Source: Methylocystis sp. ATCC 49242
Lineage (GTDB): Bacteria > Pseudomonadota > Alphaproteobacteria > Rhizobiales > Beijerinckiaceae
DNA length: 64,000 nucleotides
NCBI RefSeq assembly: GCF_000188155.2
Contig: NZ_KE124774.1
Location: forward strand, 1,494,356 to 1,558,355
Direction: 5' to 3'
The notes below the pieces were generated by a model, which did no database searches, was not told where the DNA came from, and worked only from the letters and a program-made list of their open reading frames with translations. Both the position numbers and the translations under genes were made by a program. Of the stretch, positions 32,347 through 42,061 are shown in pieces. Within the stretch, counting starts at the first letter, position 1, and each line of letters begins with the position of its first letter.

Positions 32347-32784
32347 TTATGTGAGGTGCTGGACCTGGACGTCGCCCCAACGCTGGCTCAGATATTGAGC
32401 GACTAGGCGGCGATGGCAGTGGTGAGGTTTATCCTCACTGCAGAGGAGACAACCATCATTTATCGCCTCTTTGGGAATGGACTTCTCTATCTGACGCTTG
32501 TCCATGAGTTCAAGGAACTCGCACTCATATTTGCTCCAGTTTTTATGCTCCTTTCGGTAATCATCTAGCATCTTCTGGGTCGGTGCCAAGTCCGGGAAAT
32601 GCACATAACCGATTCCACAAATTTCCTTCAGGAAATATTCAAGGTCGTCACGCTTGGCGAAGCCCGCTAGCTGCGAGACATTGTTTAGCCGTACGTCGAC
32701 AATTCGCTTTGCTCCAGAAGATCGCAACAATTCGAAAAATTTTTTGGCACTTTTCTTCGTGAAGCCGATCGTAAATATCTTCAT
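32347..32784 (-). CDS. DUF488 protein, intact copy
   Basis: A 145-residue DUF488 protein. The N-terminal KIFTIGFTKKSAKKFFELL (about 2-20) and VDVRLN near 30-35 are the family start, and the C-terminal CLLCSEDKPHHCHRRLVAQYL (beginning at about 115) carries the conserved Cys/His-Cys-His-Arg cluster. Function is unknown; the cluster suggests a metal or nucleotide site. GGAGTAGC lies just before the ATG, inside the end of the truncated DUF488 gene upstream. Confidence 0.85.
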   Translation of the reverse strand: MKIFTIGFTKKSAKKFFELLRSSGAKRIVDVRLNNVSQLAGFAKRDDLEYFLKEICGIGYVHFPDLAPTQKMLDDYRKEHKNWSKYECEFLELMDKRQIEKSIPKEAINDGCLLCSEDKPHHCHRRLVAQYLSQRWGDVQVQHLT

Positions 32785-32785
32785 G

Positions 32786-33289
32786 CTACTCCTCCGACTC
32801 AGCATTGTCGTCATTCGTATATGCGACCCGACTCTCCTGGACCGCTAAAGCTTCTCGTAATAAATCCTCTTTGTCCCGGAACAAATCTTCGCGCGGCAGC
32901 CCAACCAGATCCAACAGCCGCTCCATGGCTTCAGCATGTGGCTCCAGCTTCCCGTTCGCGTGAATATGCTTTATGTCGAATGCTTCACTTTCCAGGGCGC
33001 GCGAGACCAGCAAGGTTCTATGACACTCGAGTGGCTCACGCTCAGCACACATCAGCGCAATTCTGTGGGTGCTCGCGCCTCTCTTTAAACGCTCGATTCC
33101 TTCGTGGAACTCCGCTCTCTGGGCAAGGCGTGAATACTGTACGCGCCCCTTCACATAGCAACTGGGATCATCCGAACGCGCGCCCAACTCCTTGCCCAAG
33201 AAAACATATTTGATACCGTGCTCTTTGAGATACTCGCCGAGGGCCGCGCGATTGAATTGAGGTGTCAATGGCGGGGACAAAATGTGCAT
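32786..33289 (-). pseudogene. DUF488 protein, N-terminus lost at IS21 border
   Basis: The 167-residue frame begins at an ATG whose last base (plus-strand 33289) coincides with the first base of the IS element. Family members start about 35-40 residues earlier with a TIGHS motif; here only TPQFNRAALGEYL onward is present, followed by KYVFLGKELGAR and the Cys-His-Arg motif ECHR near 95. The missing N-terminus is not found beyond the far end of the IS. It may still be expressed from the accidental ATG. Confidence 0.75.
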
Positions 33290-33416
33290 GAAGGCGGGGT
33301 AAAAGTGTACCGGTCTGGTTTCGAGAAAAGGGCCGCACGGCCCTTGTAGTTTAGTTGACGCGGGCGTTGAGGCGCGCGGAGCGTAGCGCAGCGCGGTTCA
33401 ACGCGCGCGACGGCGA

Positions 33417-34259
33417 TCAGTTCGTCGTGTCGGCGCCTCCTTTGTCGATTGCGGGCGCGTCGGGGAGATCGCGGTTTCGCCGTTGCGCTTTCTTTGCGGT
33501 CGAGAGGCGATAGCTCCCGCCGTTCATTTCCAGAATGTGGACATGATGGGTGAGCCGGTCGAGCAATGCGCCGGTGAGACGCTCGGAGCCAAACACCGAC
33601 GTCCATTCATCAAAGGGCAGATTGCTGGTCACCAGCGTCGCACCGCGTTCATAGCGCTGGCTGAAGACCTCGAAGAGCAGCTCTGAGCCGACCGCCGTGA
33701 ACGGCGCATAGCCCAGTTCGTCGACGATCAGCAGTTTGACGGTGTTGAGATGCTTTTGCAGCGCGCGCAGGCGGCGCTCGTCGCGCGCCTCCATCAGTTC
33801 GTGCACAAGAGCCGCGGCGGTCGTGAACGCGACGCTGAACCCCTTCTGGCAGGCGGCGAGCCCCAGGGCGAGCGCGACGTGGGTCTTCCCCGTTCCGCTT
33901 GGCCCAAGGGCGATGCAGTTCTGTCGCTTCTCGATCCATTCGCACCGCGCCAGCTCCAGCACGAGCGGCTTGTTGAGTGAAGGCTGGGCGGTAAAGTCAA
34001 ATGTGTCGAGGCTTTTGACCTGCGTAAAGCGCGCCAGCCGGATGCGGCGCTCGACATTGCGCCGCTCGCGATCAATGCGCTCCAGTTCGCACAGGCGTAG
34101 CAGATAGCGCGGGTAATCGGCGCGGTCCTGCGCCGACTCCAGCGCCACCTTCTCATATTCGCGCGCGAAGGTGGGAAGCTTCAGCGCCTTGAGATGATTA
34201 CCCAGCAGCACCTGCGGCGCGACGATCGTCTGCGAACCTGGCTCATGCGAGGTGGTCAT
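33417..34259 (-). CDS. istB: IS21-family helper ATPase IstB
   Basis: A 280-residue DnaA/DnaC-like AAA ATPase that remodels target DNA for the IstA transposase. Walker A LGPSGTGKTH is at about 117-126, Walker B LLIVDELGYAPF near 170-181, and VTSNLPFDEW near 204-213 carries sensor residues. Full length and intact. Its start overlaps the istA stop by four bases. The C-terminal 15 residues are polar and Gly/Asp-rich. Confidence 0.95.
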   Translation of the reverse strand: MTTSHEPGSQTIVAPQVLLGNHLKALKLPTFAREYEKVALESAQDRADYPRYLLRLCELERIDRERRNVERRIRLARFTQVKSLDTFDFTAQPSLNKPLVLELARCEWIEKRQNCIALGPSGTGKTHVALALGLAACQKGFSVAFTTAAALVHELMEARDERRLRALQKHLNTVKLLIVDELGYAPFTAVGSELLFEVFSQRYERGATLVTSNLPFDEWTSVFGSERLTGALLDRLTHHVHILEMNGGSYRLSTAKKAQRRNRDLPDAPAIDKGGADTTN

Positions 34260-35794
34260 GCCGGACCTCCCGCGGTCGTCTCCATGACGCCCGCGATGAC
34301 GCTCGCGCCGGCGACGAGCCCGAGATAGGCGCGCGGATCCGTCGCGCCGACCGTAGCCGCCGGCAGGTAGGGGTAGAATGTCAGATCGAGCCGCGCGGGC
34401 CGGTTCTCCAGCCTGGCCAGCAGCAGCATCTTCACTGCGTCAAAGCTGATCGCGCCAAGACGCAGCGCCTCCGCGACCGCCTGTTCGACCTGATGCTGAT
34501 GAAAGTCCTCCATCAGCCGCAGCACCTGGATGAACTCGCGGCGCCCGCTATTCCCCATGCGCGCCTCCATCAGCCGCCGCAGACGATGCACGCAGTCGGC
34601 CAGACGCCAGTCGTCGAGCGGCGCGGCCTGATCGAGCGCGCGGCTCTTGTGTTCGAGCAGGGCGAGATAATGCAGCGGGTTGTAGATGAACTCGGCCTTG
34701 CCGTAGCTGCGCGCATGCACGGCGATGGTCTCCCCGCCGCAGACAATCTCGACCCGATCGACATAGCCCTTGGCCAGCACCTCCCGATGGCCGAAGCGCG
34801 TCGGGACCGAGTAATCGTTGTTGCGGTAGCGCACCAGCGCCATCGACGACACGCGCGTCGCGACCTTGTGACAGGCGTCATAGGGAGCCGGCGGCGCCGG
34901 CAGGAATGCCGCCATATCCGCCTGCATGCGTTCGCCGATCGGCGTCGACTGGCCGCGCAGGATCGCCCGCCGTCGTTTCGTGCAGGCGTCCAGGAACCTC
35001 GCGTTCAGCGCCTCGAAACTCTCCGCCACGGGCAGTGGCGTCATGAAGTTGCGCCGGACATAGCCGACAAGCCCCTCGACCTTGCCCTTGTCATTCCCCT
35101 TGCCGGGCCGGCCAAAGCGATCAGCAAAAAGGTAATGGCTCTGGAGTTCCGCAAACATTTGCGAACGCAGACGCTCTCCACCCTTCACGATCCTGGCGAC
35201 CGCGAGACGCGTATTGTCGTAAAGAATGGACTGGGGGACGCCGCCAAAGAAGGCGAAGGCCGCGACATGGCCGTCGCAGAAGGCTTCCGCCGTCTCCGCC
35301 GGATAGGCCTTGACGAAGCAGCCGTCCGAATGCGGCAGGTCCATGCAAAAATAATGAAAGCGGACCTTCCTGCCGGCGATATAGGCGTCCGCCTCGCCAA
35401 AATCCGCCTGCGCATTCCCCGGTCGATGGCTGAGTGGAATAAACATCTCGCGCGACCGCAACTGCGCCTGCGCGACATATTCCCGGACGATCGTGTAACC
35501 GCCGGAAAACCCTTCTTCGTCCCGCAGCCGTTCGAATATCCGCTGTGCCGTATGACGCTGCTTGGCGTGAACAAGCCGATCATCCGCCAGGACCTTGTCG
35601 ATCCAGGCCATATACGGCCCCAGCTTCTTCGAGATCGGCCGCTCCCGACGCCGATACCCCGGCGGAACCGAATATTGAAGCATCTTCGTGATCGTATTGC
35701 GGTGCACGCCGAAGCGCCTGGCCGCTTCCCGCCGGCTCAGCCCTTCCGCCATCACCGCGCGTCTCACCCGGGCATAGAGTTCCACTGTGAACAT
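34256..35794 (-). CDS. istA: IS21-family transposase IstA
   Basis: A 512-residue DDE transposase. The N-terminal HTH is LSRREAARRFGVHRNTITK (about 19-37). The RNase-H-like catalytic core has Asp in QADFGEAD near 130-137, Asp in ILYDNT near 190-195, and Glu in GKVEGLVGYVRR near 235-246. A Mu-type C-terminal beta domain follows (YSVPTRFGHREVL near 330). Appears intact, so the element may be active. Confidence 0.95.
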   Translation of the reverse strand: MFTVELYARVRRAVMAEGLSRREAARRFGVHRNTITKMLQYSVPPGYRRRERPISKKLGPYMAWIDKVLADDRLVHAKQRHTAQRIFERLRDEEGFSGGYTIVREYVAQAQLRSREMFIPLSHRPGNAQADFGEADAYIAGRKVRFHYFCMDLPHSDGCFVKAYPAETAEAFCDGHVAAFAFFGGVPQSILYDNTRLAVARIVKGGERLRSQMFAELQSHYLFADRFGRPGKGNDKGKVEGLVGYVRRNFMTPLPVAESFEALNARFLDACTKRRRAILRGQSTPIGERMQADMAAFLPAPPAPYDACHKVATRVSSMALVRYRNNDYSVPTRFGHREVLAKGYVDRVEIVCGGETIAVHARSYGKAEFIYNPLHYLALLEHKSRALDQAAPLDDWRLADCVHRLRRLMEARMGNSGRREFIQVLRLMEDFHQHQVEQAVAEALRLGAISFDAVKMLLLARLENRPARLDLTFYPYLPAATVGATDPRAYLGLVAGASVIAGVMETTAGGPA

Positions 35795-35919
35795 CCTTTC
35801 GGCCTCTCCATGCCAGTCGATGACATCGAGTTCGGCCTATCAGGACCGGTACACTTTTGCGCCGCCGTCAAAGCAGCCCCCAAAGCCGGTTCAGTGGTAC
35901 ACTTTGCCGCCGCTGTTCA

Positions 35920-36251
35920 TAGGCGTCGCAATAGAAATCCGCTCCACGCCTTTCGGGGGTCCGTAACCTTCTTCGTCGCCGCCGAAGAAACGATCTTTAG
36001 TCGCCATCCGCCCTGCCCGAGCGCCCCGTCAGATCGGACGGGCGTCCCCGGTAGGACGCAGACCGCGCTTTGCCCCGCGATACGCCGCGCCTCACCTGCC
36101 TTGGAAAACAATGGCGCATGTCGAATAAAAAATGCATTTGCGAGCAAATCATGACCTCCGGCAGGCATGTTTGATCCGAATAGGCCCGTCGCGGCAAGTC
36201 CTGCGCAGTCGCGCGGCCGGCTGCGGGGTCGATCCATTCAATGACTTTTCT
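35920..36251. other. stretch between the IS21 and IS5 elements
   Basis: Holds the 5' part (from 36132) of a small ORF split by the IS5 element. The first 210 bases contain no gene I recognise; they presumably derive from DNA once further right of the truncated DUF488 gene. Confidence 0.4.
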
Positions 36252-36252
36252 A

Positions 36253-37117
36253 GAGGGTGTTATGTACTTTGGTGATTGATTGTCTTAGTAGAATCGGATG
36301 TCTCCGATTCGCAAACCTTATCCGTCTGACGTCAGCGACGAAGAATGGTCGCTGGTTGCGCCTTATCTGACGCTCATGGACGAAGGCGCGCCGCAGCGTC
36401 AACATTCGCTGCGCGAGCTGTTCAACGGCCTGCGTTACGTGCTGCGCTACGGCATCGCCTGGCGCGCCATGCCCAACGATCTGCCGCCATGGTTCGCCGT
36501 GTATCAGCAATCGCAGCGCTGGCTGTCGGCGGGCGTGTTCGAGGCGCTTGCGCAGGATCTGCGCGCCCAGTTGCGCGTCGCTTCCGGGCGGGCGGCGGAG
36601 CCGACGGCGGCGATCATCGACAGCCGCACCTTGCGCTCGACCCCTGAGAGCGGCCCACGAGCGGGCTATGACGGCGCGAAGCGAAAGCGCGGCTCGAAGC
36701 TGCACATGGCAGTCGACACATTGGGCCATTTGCTGGCGTTGCATGTCACGCCGGCGAATGTCGATGACCGCGCCGAGGTCGGCAAGCTCATCGCAGCCGT
36801 GCAGGATGTGACAGGCGAAAGCGTCGAACTCGTTTATGTCGATCAGGGCTACACCGGCGAAAAGGCGTCCGAGGCGGCGAAGGCGCAAGGCGCCGAACTG
36901 TGCGTCGTCAAACTTGCCGAAGCGAAGTAGGGCTTCGTGCTGTTGCCCAAGCGATGGGTGGTCGAGCGTTCATTCGCCTGGGCGACGCGATGCAGGCGGC
37001 TCGTCAAAGACTACGAGCGCTATGCTCAGACCCTCGCAGGACTCCACGTCGTCGCCTTCGCATGTCTCATGCTCAAGCGCGCAGCAGATTTCATGATCCA
37101 AGGTGCATAACACCCTC
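36253..37117 (+). mobile_element. IS5-family element (IS427-type)
   Basis: An 865-bp element with perfect 12-bp terminal inverted repeats GAGGGTGTTATG (36253-36264) and CATAACACCCTC (37106-37117), flanked by TA on both sides (36251-36252 and 37118-37119). A 2-bp TA duplication is the habit of the IS427 group. It carries one transposase frame broken by an amber codon. Confidence 0.88.
36298..37110 (+). pseudogene. IS5-family transposase with internal amber stop
   Basis: The 271-codon frame encodes a DDE transposase: SDEEWSLVAPYL near 14-25, IIDSRTLRSTPE with the first Asp near 105-116, VYVDQGYTGEKASE with the second Asp near 178-191, and [16 protein letters not shown] with the catalytic Glu near 219-234. 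Codon 211 is TAG (36928-36930), between the second Asp and the Glu. The usual residue there is Lys, one substitution away (AAG to TAG). The truncated product lacks the Glu and should be inactive unless the stop is read through. Confidence 0.88.
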
Positions 37118-37415
37118 TAACAAATTCCGCGGCTTTACTCCCGGCTTCGATGTCGTGGCTGTCGGCGCCTACAAGACCCAAGCGCGCGCCCAGTCCGTTC
37201 TTCGTCGCGTAGCCGCATGCGTGCCCGACGCCTACGTCAAATACGGCGAACATCTGGGAGAATAGCCCCGCGTCCAGTCGACGCTTCAAGGCGTCCACGG
37301 CAAATCGCATCGACGTTGTACCGGCGATCAACGACGAGGGGCCCGCGCCTGCGAAAAGCGCGACCGGAACCGTTTTGGAAACTCAATGATTTCAGGGCTC
37401 CCTTTACATTAGCGA

Positions 37416-37904
37416 TTACTGAAGTTGCTTCCAGTTCTCGGCAATGAAGCCGCGTGCGTCGATCGTCGTGACCTGTTCATCGACGCGCGCCTCGCGTCCC
37501 ACGCATTTCCAGGAATAAACCGTATCGTGACCCGTAGCGAACATCGGCACATTCTCCGCATCAGGATTATCTTTGCAAAACGCAGACGCGCCACTGGACG
37601 TTCGACTGGCGTTCGCCTTGTCGCAAACAAGATTGGCTCCGTAGTTGCAGAGCCATGCCTTGCCGCCCATGCAACGATATCTCGTGCTCGTTCGAATAAA
37701 GCGGTCTGAAACATCCGATGACAGGCCAAAAATTTGCCGCGCTGGTTGCACGAGTTCAGCGGGCAACCCCTTCAGATGATCATCATCGCCTTTCTTCGCG
37801 CAATAGGCGCGAACATTTTCCGCGCGCGCGGCCGTAAATGGTGAAAGGCCGAAAACGCCGATGGTCAATAGCAGGCTCAGGCGGCAGATGCGTCGAAATT
37901 TCAT
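37416..37904 (-). CDS. secreted cysteine-containing protein, unknown
   Basis: A 162-residue protein with an N-terminal signal peptide (LSLLLTIGVFGLSPFTAARA, cleavage near residue 28). The mature part has six Cys (YRCMGGKAWLCNYGANLVC, then FCKD and WKC), consistent with periplasmic disulfides. It resembles hypothetical exported proteins of Hyphomicrobiales without assigned role. ATG at 37904 is preceded by AGGAGAGAG, a strong ribosome binding site. Predicted periplasmic. Confidence 0.75.
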   Translation of the reverse strand: MKFRRICRLSLLLTIGVFGLSPFTAARAENVRAYCAKKGDDDHLKGLPAELVQPARQIFGLSSDVSDRFIRTSTRYRCMGGKAWLCNYGANLVCDKANASRTSSGASAFCKDNPDAENVPMFATGHDTVYSWKCVGREARVDEQVTTIDARGFIAENWKQLQ

Positions 37905-38035
37905 CTTCTCTCTCCTTTCGCGAGCGCTGCGACATCGGCCCATGGCGGCCGCGAAGCTCTGCTGGATGTCGGCCAAGGTCGTCAAACGCCGTATCATATC
38001 ACGTCGACAAGCGTCGTCCGACACGCAAATGCGGT

Positions 38036-39349
38036 TTAGAATTTCGTCTGCATTCGCAGCGCTGCAAAAGTAGCACGCGACGTCGTCGCATACCACGGAT
38101 CTATAATTTGCAGATCGGCGGTGAGCCGCAGCCACGGCGTGACCGCATAATTATAAAAAGCCTCTACGCCGCTCTCACTGCGTCGATAAACGCCCGATGC
38201 GGCAAGTCCACTCAGCAACGATTCGGAAAGCCCATAGTGGAAATAGCCGACCCCCCAACGGTCGAGTTCGCGGCCCGGGAGCAGATTATTTCCCGCGAGG
38301 CCGCCGAGCACGGTCCATTTGACCGGATTCGGGTTGCCGTCCGTAAGCGTAATCAGTGAAAACAGTCCCCAGCCGATCGAAGGATCATCGCTGCTTTGGA
38401 AAAGATACTGCTGCAAGGCGTAGGATATGAACCAGTACCCTTTCTTCGTCACGGACGCGCCGCCCACCAGACGTCTCCGCAGCCCCTGAATATCGTCGAG
38501 ATCGAAGCCGCGAGCATTACTGTAAGCGCCGCGCACAGTGTGGTATCCGCGCAAGCCGGAAACGTCGATCGGAATGGTCGCCGTGCCGGAAACGACGACG
38601 CCCCGCTCGAAAGGGTTTTCGATCACTCTGGAATTTTGCGCGTTGCGCGGATCAGCGACCGCCAGCGTGAATTTTCCTACCTGCGTCTTCAATGTCGCCG
38701 TCGCGCCCAGCGTGTAGGTCGGCGAAACAACGACTCGGTCGGCAAGCGTTCCCGGCGACGTCACGCCAATTCCTGTCGCCGGCGCCGCGAAGGCGCGGTT
38801 CATGAAGGTCTCGACGCCGCCTCCGCCAATGAGTGGCGTTTGCGAAGCGAGCGTCATCGTATTGACCTTGCCCGCGCCGATGGAGAAGCTCTCGCCGAAA
38901 TCCTGCGTCACCGCAATCGACAACGCGGAGTGATAGCCGTCGCGCTGCACGAACGCCTGCGCGGCGCTGACCGGAAGCAAAGTAAGGTCAGTATTATTTA
39001 TCGTTCGCCCGAAATAGTGCTCATATTGCGCATTCAAATGTAGACCCTGCCAGAGACCCAGTTTGTGCGCGTCTACCTTCAAGAAGGCATCCAGCTTGCC
39101 GCCATAGCGCCAGGTCTTCGAGGCGTCGCCCGCGATCTCGCCCTGATATATCTGCGTGATCCAGACATCGGGCATGATGCCGATTTTGCGCAATTGCGCC
39201 TTGGGACCGTCCGGCGTGTCGGTCAAGGAGCCTTGCTTGAGCAAGGACGATTTGGCGTCCTCGGCGAATGCGGCGCTCGTCAAGCCGACGACGAGAAATG
39301 AGGCTGCGGCGATAGCTTTCTTCTCTGAGGTGACGCCTGCCCGATGCAA
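38036..39349 (-). CDS. OprB-type carbohydrate porin
   Basis: A 437-residue outer-membrane beta-barrel protein with a signal peptide (FLVVGLTSAAFA, cleavage near 29). The barrel region alternates polar and hydrophobic strands from about 70, and the chain ends in Phe (LRMQTKF), the outer-membrane insertion signal. LHLNAQYEHYFG and the spacing of aromatic girdles match the OprB family, which admits sugars and other small solutes. It lies just after the hydrogenase operon, but the 150-base gap suggests separate transcription. Confidence 0.88.
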   Translation of the reverse strand: MHRAGVTSEKKAIAAASFLVVGLTSAAFAEDAKSSLLKQGSLTDTPDGPKAQLRKIGIMPDVWITQIYQGEIAGDASKTWRYGGKLDAFLKVDAHKLGLWQGLHLNAQYEHYFGRTINNTDLTLLPVSAAQAFVQRDGYHSALSIAVTQDFGESFSIGAGKVNTMTLASQTPLIGGGGVETFMNRAFAAPATGIGVTSPGTLADRVVVSPTYTLGATATLKTQVGKFTLAVADPRNAQNSRVIENPFERGVVVSGTATIPIDVSGLRGYHTVRGAYSNARGFDLDDIQGLRRRLVGGASVTKKGYWFISYALQQYLFQSSDDPSIGWGLFSLITLTDGNPNPVKWTVLGGLAGNNLLPGRELDRWGVGYFHYGLSESLLSGLAASGVYRRSESGVEAFYNYAVTPWLRLTADLQIIDPWYATTSRATFAALRMQTKF

Positions 39350-39502
39350 GGGAATTCCAATTTACTCGATGTCTCGACGCCAGCATGAAATACTGACGAG
39401 CGTTGAAGCGGATGAATCAAGATTGCTTCATTCGAGCGGTCCGCGCAATGTGGCGCAGTTACAACAGTTCGCGCAGCGACGTCCCGAAAAGCCGATATCA
39501 AC

Positions 39503-39991
39503 CTATCCGGTGATGAGCTTTCGCCGGAGCGCGGCGATTTCTGCGCCCAATCCCGCAACTACCTGGTCCACACTGCGCGCTACGGCGTTGGAGAGAGGCG
39601 CGCCGATTTCAAAATTTTCAGCCTCAATGGCGTAAACGATGCATTGGGGCGGCATTTGACCGAGCGCGCGCGCAAGTTCGAGCGCCTCGGCAAGGCCAAT
39701 TCCATGTGACGATAGGCCGAAGCGCACCCGGGGGATTTGCGTTTCGGAAGCGTCGAGGCGCAGAATGGCGCCCGGCGTGGCGCCCGAGACACAGGCGTCG
39801 ATCATGAATGCGGCATGCGCGCCTTCGAGATGCGCGAGCAATGTCGTCGCCTCCCCGTCGATCTCGACGATTTGGACGCCCTCGAGAATTGTTTCGCAAA
39901 GGCGTCTCGCCACTTCCCGTCCGGCTGCGTCATCTCCACGGTCAGGATTGCCAATTCCGATGACGATGATCGAGCTCGCCTCGCTCGGCAT
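39503..39991 (-). CDS. [NiFe] hydrogenase maturation protease
   Basis: A 162-residue HycI/HoxW-type endopeptidase that removes the C-terminal tail of the large subunit once nickel is in place. Motifs: GIGNPDRGDDAAG (about 12-24) with the nickel-sensing Asp, MIDACVSG near 63-70 with the second Asp, and SSHGIGLAEAL near 93-103 with the His. It lies four bases after hydA, so it probably processes that subunit. I used ATG 39991; the open frame extends upstream inside hydA. Confidence 0.93.
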   Translation of the reverse strand: MPSEASSIIVIGIGNPDRGDDAAGREVARRLCETILEGVQIVEIDGEATTLLAHLEGAHAAFMIDACVSGATPGAILRLDASETQIPRVRFGLSSHGIGLAEALELARALGQMPPQCIVYAIEAENFEIGAPLSNAVARSVDQVVAGLGAEIAALRRKLITG

Positions 39992-39995
39992 CGAG

Positions 39996-41288
39996 TCACG
40001 CCCTGTCGATATCGAGGCGAAGGAAATGCGTTGCGCAGGAAATGCACGGATCGTAATTGCGAACGGTCTGTTCACAACGATGACGCAGTTCTTCCTTCGG
40101 AAGGTCAAGGAAGGATCCCACGAAGTCTGTCAGATCCTCTTCGACGCTCGGCTGATTTTGCGAGGTGGGCGGCACGATCTGCGCATCGGCGATTTCGCCG
40201 TCCGCTTCGAGGCGGTAGCGGTGATAGAGCAGCCCGCGCGGAGCTTCTGTCGCCGCGTAGCCGACGCCGGCGCGCGGTTCGTATTCGACGAAGGCGCGGT
40301 CTGGTTGGTCGTAATTTTCGATTATACGCAACGCCTCGTCACAGGCGTAAAGCACTTCGATCGCACGGATGACGATGCTGCGAAAGGGATTGCGGCAGAT
40401 GACGCCCAGGCCGGCTTCGACCGCAGCTTGTTTCGCAAGCGGAGAGAGCCGATCGTAATTTAGGCTATAACGCGCGAGCGGACCAACTAGATAGGCGTCT
40501 CCATTGTCACGGAGGCGAGAGTGCAGCGCTGTCGAATGTTCTTCATGCCGCTCCTCGAAATGCTCGTCATATTCAGTCGCTGGGATATCGAGCCCCCGGT
40601 TCGAGACAATGCGTCCCTCGTTGAAGGGATATTCCTGCGGATGCCTGAGGGAGACGAAAGTGTAATCCCGCTCTCGGTCGGGAAAGTCGAAAGTAGATGT
40701 CCAGCGCACCGTCTCGAGCGCTGCATCACGCGCCCATTTCAGCTTTTCGGCGAGCGGCAGTAGCTCGCGCTTCCGCGGCGCGCGGTGAAACCCCCCGACC
40801 CGCACATTGATCGGATGGATCTCACGTCCGCCGAGCAATTTCAGGATATCATTGCCGGCCTTCTTCAACTGGAGACCGCGGCGCACAACATCGCCGTGAT
40901 CACGCGCCATGTCGATCGAACCCTCATAACCGAGGAAATCCGGCGCGTGCAGCATATAGATGTGCAAGGTGTGAGACTCGATCCACTCGCCGCAATAGAG
41001 GAGCCTTCGCAACTCACGAAGGGGTCCGTCCACTGTCACGCCGAGGAGGTTCTCGAGCGCATGCACGCCGCTCATCTGATAGGCGACGGGACAGATGCCG
41101 CATATTCGCGCGACAATGTCGGGCACTTCGGCAAAGTCGCGGCCACGTAAAAATGCTTCGAAAAACCGGGGCGGCTCGAAGATCTTGAGCTCGGCGCGCT
41201 GCACTTTCCCGTCGCGAACGACGACTTTCAGACCGCCTTCGCCCTCAACGCGAGCGAGATAGTCAACCTTGATCGTCTTTTGCGCCAT
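39996..41288 (-). CDS. hydA: group 3b [NiFe] hydrogenase large subunit (HydA type)
   Basis: A 430-residue catalytic subunit holding the Ni-Fe(CN)2CO site. The four ligands are Cys63 and Cys66 in [13 protein letters not shown] and Cys415 and Cys418 in DPCISCATH. Protease cleavage is predicted after His421, removing nine residues. The L1 motif ending CPVAYQ rather than CxxxH is typical of group 3 enzymes. It overlaps hydD by 26 bases. With hydD, hydG and hydB it should form a soluble NAD(P)-linked bidirectional hydrogenase (sulfhydrogenase type). Confidence 0.94.
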   Translation of the reverse strand: MAQKTIKVDYLARVEGEGGLKVVVRDGKVQRAELKIFEPPRFFEAFLRGRDFAEVPDIVARICGICPVAYQMSGVHALENLLGVTVDGPLRELRRLLYCGEWIESHTLHIYMLHAPDFLGYEGSIDMARDHGDVVRRGLQLKKAGNDILKLLGGREIHPINVRVGGFHRAPRKRELLPLAEKLKWARDAALETVRWTSTFDFPDRERDYTFVSLRHPQEYPFNEGRIVSNRGLDIPATEYDEHFEERHEEHSTALHSRLRDNGDAYLVGPLARYSLNYDRLSPLAKQAAVEAGLGVICRNPFRSIVIRAIEVLYACDEALRIIENYDQPDRAFVEYEPRAGVGYAATEAPRGLLYHRYRLEADGEIADAQIVPPTSQNQPSVEEDLTDFVGSFLDLPKEELRHRCEQTVRNYDPCISCATHFLRLDIDRA

Positions 41289-42060
41289 GGCGCTCGCTCT
41301 CCTCGCGAAACGGCTGTGCGTTTGCATTGAATGTGCGATAAACGCGCTCCAGCGAGGGCGCATCCATTCCAAGCCCTGCGAGCCATTGACTCAACGATGG
41401 CGCATTGGGCGTTTCTTTGGGCCCAAAGCATCCGTAGCAGCCACGGTCATAGGACGGACACAAGGCGCCGCATCCGGCATGAGTGACCGGCCCGAGACAG
41501 GGTGTCCGATGCGCCACCATCACGCAGACATTGCCTTTCAGTTTGCACTCGATGCAAACGCTGTGCGCCGGCGTCGCGGGACGCCTTCCCGCGAGAAAGG
41601 CTGAAATCACTTCCACAAGCTGCGTCTTGTCGATCGGACAGCCCCGCAATTCGAAATCTACCGGGACGTGATCAGAAATCGGCGTCGAGGCGGCGAGAGT
41701 ATCGATGTAGTCGGGCCGCGCATAAACGATCGACACATATTCCTTGACGTCGGCGAAATTGCGCAACGCCTGGATGCCGCCCGATGTCGCGCAGGCCCCG
41801 ATCGTGATGAGTTTCGAAGAACGCCGTCGCACTTCGTATATGCGTTCGGCGTCATGGGGCGTCGTGATCGATCCTTCGACGAGCGAGATGTCGTAATGGC
41901 CGCTTATCGCCGCGCGCGTGGCCTCGGGGAAATAGGCGATCTCCACAGCATCGGCCACGGCGAGGATCTCATCCTCACAGTCGAGAAGGCTGAGCTGGCA
42001 GCCGTCGCAGGAGGCGAATTTCCAGACCGCGAGTCTTGGCCTTGCGCTTCTCGCGCTCAT
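41263..42060 (-). CDS. hydD: group 3b [NiFe] hydrogenase small subunit (HydD type)
   Basis: A 265-residue electron-transfer subunit binding three Fe-S clusters. The proximal cluster ligands begin with Cys18 and Cys21 in [10 protein letters not shown] and include GACATSGG near 95 and LRGCPIDK near 140. The medial and distal clusters lie in the Cys-rich C-terminal half: [13 protein letters not shown] near 169-181, then [17 protein letters not shown] near 190-206 and RGCYGCFGP near 209-217. No signal peptide, so the enzyme is cytoplasmic. One base separates its start from the hydG stop. Confidence 0.94.
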   Translation of the reverse strand: MSARSARPRLAVWKFASCDGCQLSLLDCEDEILAVADAVEIAYFPEATRAAISGHYDISLVEGSITTPHDAERIYEVRRRSSKLITIGACATSGGIQALRNFADVKEYVSIVYARPDYIDTLAASTPISDHVPVDFELRGCPIDKTQLVEVISAFLAGRRPATPAHSVCIECKLKGNVCVMVAHRTPCLGPVTHAGCGALCPSYDRGCYGCFGPKETPNAPSLSQWLAGLGMDAPSLERVYRTFNANAQPFREESERHGAKDDQG

Positions 42061-42061
42061 T

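Larger units (their letters stand above)
33289..35919 (-). mobile_element. IS21-family insertion sequence
   Basis: A 2.6-kb element with istA and istB read leftwards. The left end TGAAGGCGGGG and the complement of the right end, TGAACAGCGGCGG, are both followed within a few bases by AAGTGTACC, forming imperfect terminal inverted repeats. A second internal copy of the GGTACACTTT repeat (35849 onward) is typical of IS21. The flanks show no target duplication, and the truncated gene on the left has no partner on the right, pointing to a deletion next to the IS. Confidence 0.88.
36132..37265 (+). pseudogene. small gene split by IS5 insertion
   Basis: Removing the IS and one TA (36253-37119) joins 36132-36252 to 37120-37265 in frame, giving an 88-codon ORF. 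Its C-terminal part reads FRGFTPGFDVVAVGAYKTQ then RRVAACVPDAYVKYGEHLGE, which looks like an SPOR-like secreted-protein tail. The N-terminal 30 residues look less gene-like, so the native start may lie elsewhere. The exact rejoining confirms the insertion point. Confidence 0.65.

Noticed and set aside
34493-36154. 553-codon plus-strand frame opposite istA
   Set aside because: Shadow of the intact IstA gene, extending across the IS border.
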